From: Pleurotus ostreatus/Saccharomyces cerevisiae fusant
Lineage: Eukaryota > Opisthokonta
DNA length: 13,179 nucleotides
Assembly: GCA_024196135.1 (NCBI GenBank)
Contig: JAMQCK010000998.1
Location: 1-13,179 of the forward strand
Direction of reading: 5' to 3'
Shown: in pieces, positions 7,341 to 13,179 of the stretch
How positions within the stretch are numbered: position 1 is the stretch's first letter
Layout of the letters: the number at the start of each line of letters is the position of its first letter
Position numbers and translations under genes: made by a program
Notes under the pieces: generated by a model
Database searches by the model: none
What the model was told of the DNA's origin: nothing
Seen by the model: only the letters and a program-made list of their open reading frames with translations

Positions 7341-9927
7341 TCAATAGACACCAACCCCTTCATCACCTCGACTGTCGTCTCCCTCAACTCGTTTCGCGAA
7401 GGGAGGTCCTGCGTAATGAAAGCGACCATCTGTAGGACCATCCATCAGCATATGCGATGACCTGGCTACCGCCCTGCTCACTTATCATGTACCAGCCTGC
7501 ACTGATCGCCGCGAAACCGACGAATACGACCGACGCGTAGTCTGCAGGTGGCTCATCAGCGCCAAGTCGCACGATGCCACTCCACCTCGATCCAAGAGCC
7601 ACGACCTTCAGAAACAGTCATAGGTGTAGGGAAGCACTCACTCATCGTTCCCCTCTCCACCGGCAGCACCGCCGGCATCGAGAACAACACCATCTCCAGC
7701 GCGACCCACAGGACCGCTACCACATTGCATACCCAGCCCCACTTGCCCAGCGCGTAGGGCGCGTCTTCCGCGTCTTTCCTCCCGCTCAAAAGCAACATAA
7801 CGATCGGCATCGCATAGCTCGCGCCCAGACACATCACCTCGACGCCGACGAAGGCATTGAAGGCGGCACTCGAGCCGAGGTAGATGAGGCCGAGGAGCGC
7901 TTGGACGGCGAGGGAGAGGAGGAGGGCGTTGAGAGGGAGGTCGGACGAGTGGTGATTGGATGAGGTTGATGTAAAGAGGTTGAACGATGATGATGCAGAG
8001 AGCGACGTGACTTTGGCGAAGGTTGCGTGGAAGGGGAGGCCCTTGTCCCTCGCGAAGGACCAGGTAGCGCGCGAGGCGGCGCAGTTTATAGAGATGGAGC
8101 AGAAGAGGGCGATGCCGAAGACTGTGAGTATGGGGTGAGTGTCGACTCCAGCGATGCACACAGGTCGGGGTAGAAGGGAGACGCGACTTACTGATAAACC
8201 ACTGCAGAAATTGATTATCTGTCAGTCTAGGCCCTACTCGGCGACGGAGGTGGGCTCACCATTCCAAACCCGCCTCCCTGGGAGCCCATCACCATGGTGA
8301 ATAGAACAGCGATGGGCTGTACGGACGATACTGTGTACCAGCTCGGTCAGATATCGATTCTTCTCAACATCGCGTTCGGCTTTAGCCAGCGGCTCAAGCA
8401 ATCACCTTGTAGCAGCTCCGCCACGTCAGGCAGCGTAAAGGTGATCGGCAGGATGAACACCACGCCCATGAGCCAGCCGATCGGGACCGACCACACCATC
8501 GCGCGCGGTACGTTGAGGGCGGGCTTGTGTACCTCTTCAGCCATGGAGGCGACTGGACGAGTGATAAGCGACGAGGGGAAGGAACTGTAACTTCACGGTA
8601 CGTACTCATTCCGACGCCCGAGAACGTGTACCCGGCCTTCCGTACAGGGTGCTCAGCACTTAGCTTCAACTGCACCAAATCACAGTGAACTCACCGGAAA
8701 TAACCCAATGAAGAACGTCCATCCCGCCGGCCAGCCCGAGAATGAAGCGTCAAAGTGCATAAAGGCGAATTCGGCGGAGTGACGGCCGGCCTGCGCGCGG
8801 ACGGAGAGGGAGATGAGAATGGCTGGGGACGCTGTTAGTAGAAAATTCTTTGTCTCACAAAAGAGGAAGATCGTACCAACGAGCCCGAGGACGATCCAGC
8901 AGGCGGAGATGATCTGGTAAGGTGAGGGTCAGCGACGTTGTAGGTGGAGGAATATTTGAAGTTGCTGATTAAGGGAGAGAACGAACCTCAAGCAACGGCA
9001 GATATCGGTTGAAGAAGATGCAGAATATGGCGATGACGAGCAGGATGCCGAGGAAGATGAGGTCTGCGAGGGCGTCGACGTAAGCGATGATTGAAGAGAC
9101 GGAGAAGATTATAGCGCACAGGTCTGCCACGCCGTCGCCTCCCAATCCGGATGGTATATCCCCACTCCCGCGACGAAGAACTGGGCCGTGCCCTGAGCGA
9201 GGTCAGCACGCTTGTACTTGGACAGGCGAGATAGACCACTTACGAATGCCGCACTCAGCGCTAGCATCCAGTCGCCCGTTACGATCAGCCATCCGGTGAT
9301 GTAAGATAGCACCAGCCGATATCGTCGAGGAGAGAGCTGGTAGGTCCAGTAGTATGCGCCGCCCGACGTGGGATACTTGCTTGCGATTTCGGCGAGAGAG
9401 AGCGCGACCGCCAGAGTGAAGAGCGAAACGACGAGGAGGCTGACAAAATGACAGTAAGCTTTGGCGCAGGAAGAGATGAGGGGAAGGGTGCGGACATACC
9501 CCCAGAACATGGACGCGGGCCCTCCGCCGACGAGGGATGTTGCGATTGGGGCGGCGAGTCCGCAGGCTATGTCGGTCTCAGACAGAGCATGGGTAGAATT
9601 GAGGTACACGTACGGACTGCAAGAATCGCTAGGAGAATGCCAGTCAGACTTTGCTTGCATCGACTTACGATCGAAAGGACGCACTAAGGGTCACTGGTAC
9701 CAAGCGGCGTAAGAAGAAAGTATCAAGTTGAACATTCTCAGACGTACTGAAGAGGATATGAGGCAGCCCTCGCGTCTGGGGTCATATCAGTCAGCCTGCA
9801 GCGGGTGAAGAGACTCTGTGAGTGGACCACTTACCCGTACCAATTCCTGCTCGTAGCCAAGCTCGTTGAGGTCATGGATGGCGACTGCATCGTCAATCTG
9901 GATAGAGCCTTCTTTCTCGACGCTCAT
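7341..9927 (-). CDS. APC-superfamily permease, GABA/choline/amino-acid transporter group
   Basis: Seventeen exons on the minus strand: 9835-9927, 9748-9775, 9685-9693, 9614-9628, 9500-9566, 9244-9439, 9120-9192, 8987-9063, 8877-8913, 8695-8822, 8606-8636, 8406-8552, 8260-8330, 8192-8201, 7642-8121, 7482-7541, 7341-7429; 536 residues. The protein follows the fungal amino-acid/choline transporter pattern (yeast Hnm1, Uga4 and Bio5 group): an N-terminal LGYEQEL (23-29), a first helix with the GGGP motif (62-65), YPTSGGAYYW, GTAQFFVAG, GWPAGWTFF, SMAEEV after helix 6, WSVPIG, AASRATWSFARD, and a C-terminal GPP. About twelve membrane helices are expected, at the plasma membrane or vacuole. Substrate cannot be read from sequence; GABA, choline or other amino compounds are candidates. 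Three exons have 9, 15 and 10 nt; each splice restores the family's sequence. A Ser-rich insert (about 366-388) widens one loop. It diverges from the Slm1-like gene across a 572 bp promoter. Least certain splice: the 3' acceptor at 8637 (GAAG). Confidence 0.9.
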
Positions 9928-10136
9928 AGTATGAGGGATTTAGTGCGGGGAGGAAGAGGGCAGAGAAGAAGGCACGAAGTGCGTGATGTGGCTGCAAGCC
10001 TCGACTAGGATGGGAACCCGTGTGTAGCGGGGATCCGGGAGAGGCGGAGAACGCTTCAAGTGAATAAGGAGTGAGGCAGCTGGCTTGCAGTCCATATAGC
10101 CCATACAATGTCTTGATTGCTGGTTCGTTTGGGTGA

Positions 10137-10143
10137 TGATAAG
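10137..10143 (+). promoter_or_regulatory. GATA-factor consensus site (TGATAAG)
   Basis: The site matches HGATAR, bound by fungal nitrogen regulators of the AreA/Nit2/Gln3 type. It lies about 210 nt upstream of the permease ATG. A nitrogen-responsive transporter would make sense, but only one clear copy was found and the motif is short. Confidence 0.3.
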
Positions 10144-10348
10144 CTGAGCAGACGGCGAATGGCGAGCATCAGACGAAGTCCAGGTTGGCGGAATATCAAG
10201 GGTCAGTCCGTTTGAGCTCCTACACACTTCCTATCCCAAAATTCATGCAGTAGAAAAGGTAAAATTTGGATGATCTTTTCAGCTAGACAAGGGGACGGAG
10301 AATCGCTGCCCCCATTCACCATGGTGGAAGTGAGAGATCAACCGTGGT

Positions 10349-10358
10349 TGCACGTGCA
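10349..10358. promoter_or_regulatory. E-box palindrome TGCACGTGCA
   Basis: A 10-bp perfect palindrome centred on CACGTG, the classical binding site of bHLH factors such as Pho4, Cbf1 and Ino2/4-type proteins. It lies about 140 nt before the Slm1-like ATG and is repeated as GCACGTGC about two helical turns away. Confidence 0.45.
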
Positions 10359-10360
10359 GA

Positions 10361-10366
10361 ACGCGT
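10361..10366. promoter_or_regulatory. ACGCGT box between the two E-boxes
   Basis: ACGCGT is the MluI cell-cycle box (MCB) consensus of MBF-type factors. It sits between the two CACGTG palindromes. With only six bases it may be chance in this GC-rich stretch. Confidence 0.3.
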
Positions 10367-10372
10367 CATTGA

Positions 10373-10380
10373 GCACGTGC
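10373..10380. promoter_or_regulatory. Second E-box palindrome GCACGTGC
   Basis: An 8-bp perfect palindrome with a CACGTG core, 23 nt centre-to-centre from the first. Two E-boxes within 32 nt in a divergent promoter argue for a real bHLH target, for one or both genes. Confidence 0.45.
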
Positions 10381-10384
10381 CGGG

Positions 10385-10420
10385 CCGCGATGTCCGCCGC
10401 ATGATGCCCGCCGCGTGATG
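10385..10420 (+). repeat. Short imperfect tandem repeat, CCGCCGCRTGATG
   Basis: Two 13-nt copies (10394-10406 and 10408-10420) differ at one base and are one base apart. A shortened third copy (CCGCGATG, 10385-10392) precedes them. The array lies about 80-115 nt before the Slm1-like ATG, directly after the second E-box. It could be a clustered factor-binding site or part of the 5' UTR. Confidence 0.5.
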
Positions 10421-10499
10421 TCATGGCGCGTCCCGCGCACGCTGTCTTTACTTCTTAACCAGAACCTCCATCCAACCGAGACACCGGCCAGTCAGCACG

Positions 10500-12784
10500 A
10501 TGAACGACGGCGCCTCTATATCTCGCGCAACGTCTATCTCACGGACGAGCAAGGCGGGCTCGACGCTCTCGCGGAACGCGTCACTCATCAAGAAGAACAT
10601 CGCCCCGCATGACCTGCAGCCCTCGGACGTGCTCATCGAGCGCTTCGTCGCTTGGAAGGCAATCGTGAAGCAGCTTATAGCTTACTTTGAAGTGCGTGCT
10701 GAAGACCTGCTGAGCGCGTTTGGGATACTGACCGAGGCCTAGGGCGTCGCGGACATCGAGAATAACACGGCGAAGGAGATGACGAAGCTCAGCGCGGTCA
10801 TTCAAGTCCCCTTCCGTGCCGGCAACCAGTTCCTCGGTGAGGGGGGCCTGCAGGATACCTACTACGCCATTCGCGACAAGACCCGCACGATCGCTGACCA
10901 CCACGCAAATCTTGGTCGCACAATTGACAGCTCCATCGTCCAGCACTTGCAGAAGTTGCGAGTAGAGATCAAGGCCCATGTCAAGGTGAGAACTTCAACC
11001 CCTCTAGGACATGCTTTTGGACATGTGCGAACTCGATTTCTTCGTTCCCCCCAACGACGCGGGTCTACGATCGAGCCTGACCAGCTCCATGCTATGAGTA
11101 ATTAGTAGAGACATTTGGAGCCTGTACCTCGTGCTATAGCCGTTCTTTGGTGTTTCTTTCGCATGCTTAGCTACTTCCAAAGGAAAGGGCGAGCATTGCT
11201 TGCGCTCTGTGAGCGTGTGGGGCCTGCGAACCCCGATGGCGTTATGTGGGTCTCCATTCGCCTGTCAGAGACACAGAACATCCGCGTTCTCGGATTGTTA
11301 ATACTGGAGGTGCTCATGCTGATATCTTCGTAGAATATTCAGAACGACACCGGCAAGTTAGCCACCAGCGTAGCGAAGGAGCGCGAGCTGTCGACGCGGT
11401 ATATTGCTGAGCTCGGCGCAAGCATCACCGCGTTCAAGAACACGCCCATGAACGTCACCGCAAAGACAGACCCGTATGTCGCGAATTCCGCGGTGCAGCG
11501 ACAGCTTCACAAGCAGGTGAGACCTCTGCAATGGTCGCCCCATCTTTATGCTAACTAGCCCACAGGTCCACGAGGAGAACTTGCTTCAGAAATCTATCAT
11601 CATCATCCAGCAGAACTCCGCACATTTCGAGGAAGGGATCGTCCGCGCGGTCCAGTCTGCTTGGCAGACGTACTCGGAGTGGCAGTCGCGCGCGTCGGCC
11701 GCCATTCAGGAAGTACACGTCGCCCTCGCCGCGCAGATGGCCTCGCTCGCACCCGACCGCGAATGGATTGCCTTCAGCGCGCGCTCCGACCACTTACTTG
11801 ACCCGGACACGCCCCTGCGCAAGCCCGACCACATCGTGTACCCGCTCATGGACGACCCTTCCATCCTGCCCGTGCACACAGGCCTTCTCGAACGCAAGAA
11901 GCGCTTCATGCGCAAGTACAGGGAGGCGTACTACGTGCTCACGCCCGCGGGCTTTCTGCACGAGTACGCAAGCTCGGACCCGAACGCGCCAGGCGGTCAG
12001 ACGCCGACCTTCAGCCTGTTCCTCCCGGCGTGCACGCTGGGTCCGCCTGCGCCACCGACTAGCCGGTCGCACAAGTTCCACATCGAGAGCAGCACGGAGG
12101 GCGGCGGGGGAGTGGGCCCCGCGGGCAAGGTGTCAGGCCTCCGCGCAAGCCTGAGCATGAAGGGCAGCGCACACGCGTGGACCTTCCGCTGCCGCTCGCG
12201 GGAGGAGATGATGGAGTGGTGGAACGACATCCGGATGCTGTGCGCGCGCTACCTGGTCGCGAGCGAGCAGATGGAGCGCTCGGGCCCCGTGGCGGCGGCC
12301 GTGCGGTCGGTGGGGTACAACTCGGAGGACGAGGAAGAAGAGGAAGAGCTGGAGGACGATGAGCAGGGGGTGAATAGCAGTCTGAGCGGGGAGGAGGAGG
12401 GCGAGCTGGAGTATGCGGACGCGGATGGGGCGGGGGATCCGCCGAGCTATGCGCATACGCGCGCGTCGCACGAGTTCCCGGTGCGTCGGTCCCGGCCGGC
12501 TTCGGTGGTTGAGGGTGCGCGCTGACGCGGTTGGGTCGTAGGCGAGGGAGAAAGCTAATGGAAACGGTGTGGTCAATGCGAATGGTAATGGGGTGACGCT
12601 GCGTGATGACGGACCCGTGCGCGACGACGCGCTGGCGGACGGCGGGGTGGCGAGGCGGCCGAGCAAGCGGCAGCTGGAGAAGGCGCCGGAGGGAAGGGCG
12701 CCGCATGCGGTGGATGAGGAAGGGTCGCCGGAGAGCAAGCAGGGGCCGGGGCCGGCGGAGAGTCGGTTCACGGAGGATCTTTGA
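10500..12784 (+). CDS. SLM1: Slm1-like PH-domain protein (TORC2/PI(4,5)P2 effector family)
   Basis: Five exons: 10500-10691, 10743-10985, 11334-11516, 11566-12480, 12542-12784; all four introns are phase 0; 591 residues. The order is: a Ser/Thr/Arg-rich N-terminus (about 1-35), an F-BAR-like helical region (about 45-270, including ERFVAWKAIVKQL, VPFRAGNQFLGEGGLQD and QQNSAHFEEGIVR), a PH domain (about 309-436, from HTGLLERKKRF to EEMMEWWNDIRMLCARYL), an acidic run (about 459-490) and a Lys/Arg/Glu-rich tail ending ESRFTEDL. Yeast Slm1/Slm2 bind PI(4,5)P2 at the plasma membrane, sit on eisosomes and are TORC2 substrates and partners; the same role is inferred here. The PH domain has a Gly-rich insert (about 382-395) before its last strands. 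Intron 2 is 348 nt, far longer than the others. Retention of intron 4 would give a shorter C-terminus. The family assignment is firm. Confidence 0.92.
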
Positions 12785-13179
12785 CTTGACTCTGAAAGGA
12801 GGAGGGTGGTGATATGTGCCCAAGGACATGGATAATAGTTGGCAGATGACGGTTGTGCGTCAGGGATAAGATGTATGAGAGCCTCGACGATAGTCTTTGT
12901 GGGACCTGTGTATATATACTCGTGTAATTCGGTAGTGTAGCAGAATGAGGCGTGTTTTTTTTCGCTCGGCGGTGCAATGAAATCGAACACAGTTAGCATA
13001 TTCACTTGGCGGGTGCGACGAGCGAGTGGTGGGCTTATCGTGATTAATGGCCTGAAGATGCAGCGCAGAGAACAGCGCTTCGACTTCGATATAATCTTCG
13101 TTCCGTGCTATGTCCATGAGACGGTTGTGTCGTTCAATTGTGGTATGATACAATTAAGGCAGTATAGCATAGAAATACA
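12785..13179. other. 3' flank of the Slm1-like gene
   Basis: Noncoding by appearance, with T-rich runs near 12954-12962 and a TATATATA string near 12910. It should contain the 3' UTR and polyadenylation site of the Slm1-like gene. The reverse-strand open frames here are short or lack an ATG, and I recognise nothing in them. Confidence 0.5.

Larger units (their letters stand above)
9928..10499. promoter_or_regulatory. Divergent promoter region, permease / Slm1-like gene
   Basis: These 572 bp separate two divergently transcribed genes and must serve both. Sites I can point to are a GATA-type site (10137-10143), a CACCATGGTG palindrome (10317-10326), two CACGTG palindromes, an ACGCGT box and a short GC-rich tandem repeat. 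A weak TATA-like CTATATGG lies on the minus strand at 10092-10099, about 165 nt before the permease ATG. A pyrimidine-rich tract (about 10440-10458) precedes the Slm1-like start. No convincing coding region is present. Confidence 0.6.

Noticed and set aside
8670..8694. Shorter splice for permease intron 10 (acceptor GTGCAG, 25-nt intron)
   Set aside because: A 25-nt intron is below any known workable length for fungi, and it would insert extra residues between FP and AGYTFSG. The 58-nt version fits the family.
11115..11333. Hydrophobic 72-codon frame inside the long Slm1-like intron
   Set aside because: It starts with TTG and its stop codon is the TAG of the splice acceptor. Family continuity joins exons 2 and 3 directly, so it is intronic.
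12059..13005. Two long minus-strand frames (256 and 290 codons)
   Set aside because: They are antisense to the conserved PH domain and acidic tail of the Slm1-like gene, are Pro/Arg/Ser-rich, and the longer one starts with GTG.

Overview
The window is nuclear DNA from a filamentous basidiomycete, most likely an Agaricomycete. The genes are cut by many short introns, mostly 47-100 nt, with GTRNGT-type donors and YAG acceptors. The proteins read like known agaricomycete families. No bacterial operon structure, ribosome binding sites, tRNA, rRNA, CRISPR array or transposon could be recognised. Exon structures below were built by hand from splice signals and protein-family continuity.

Layout: (1) 1-537, upstream sequence without a recognisable gene. 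(2) 538-1152 (+), an intronless four-helix membrane protein of unknown function. (3) 1153-2901, 1.75 kb without a convincing gene. (4) 2902-5198 (+), an 11-exon, 563-residue FAD-dependent oxidoreductase with a group A flavoprotein monooxygenase-like fold and an N-terminal membrane anchor. (5) 5199-5647, the shared 3' region of a convergent pair. (6) 5648-6759 (-), a 4-exon, 317-residue member of the 4'-phosphopantetheinyl transferase superfamily in which the usual metal-binding motifs look altered. (7) 6760-7340, its promoter, with a TATA box. (8) 7341-9927 (-), a 17-exon, 536-residue APC-superfamily permease of the GABA/choline/amino-acid group, with three exons of only 9, 15 and 10 nt. (9) 9928-10499, a divergent promoter with two CACGTG palindromes, an ACGCGT box, a GATA site and a short tandem repeat. 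(10) 10500-12784 (+), a 5-exon, 591-residue Slm1-like protein (F-BAR-like coiled coil, PH domain, acidic tail). (11) 12785-13179, 3' flank.

All five genes look intact: every splice joins the expected frame and no in-frame stop interrupts a conserved block. Their roles are plasma-membrane signalling (Slm1-like), nutrient uptake (permease), redox chemistry (flavoprotein) and carrier-protein modification or a derived function (PPTase-like). I see no strong evidence that they form one pathway. The observations most worth a second look are the PPTase-like protein with altered active-site motifs and the micro-exon architecture of the permease.
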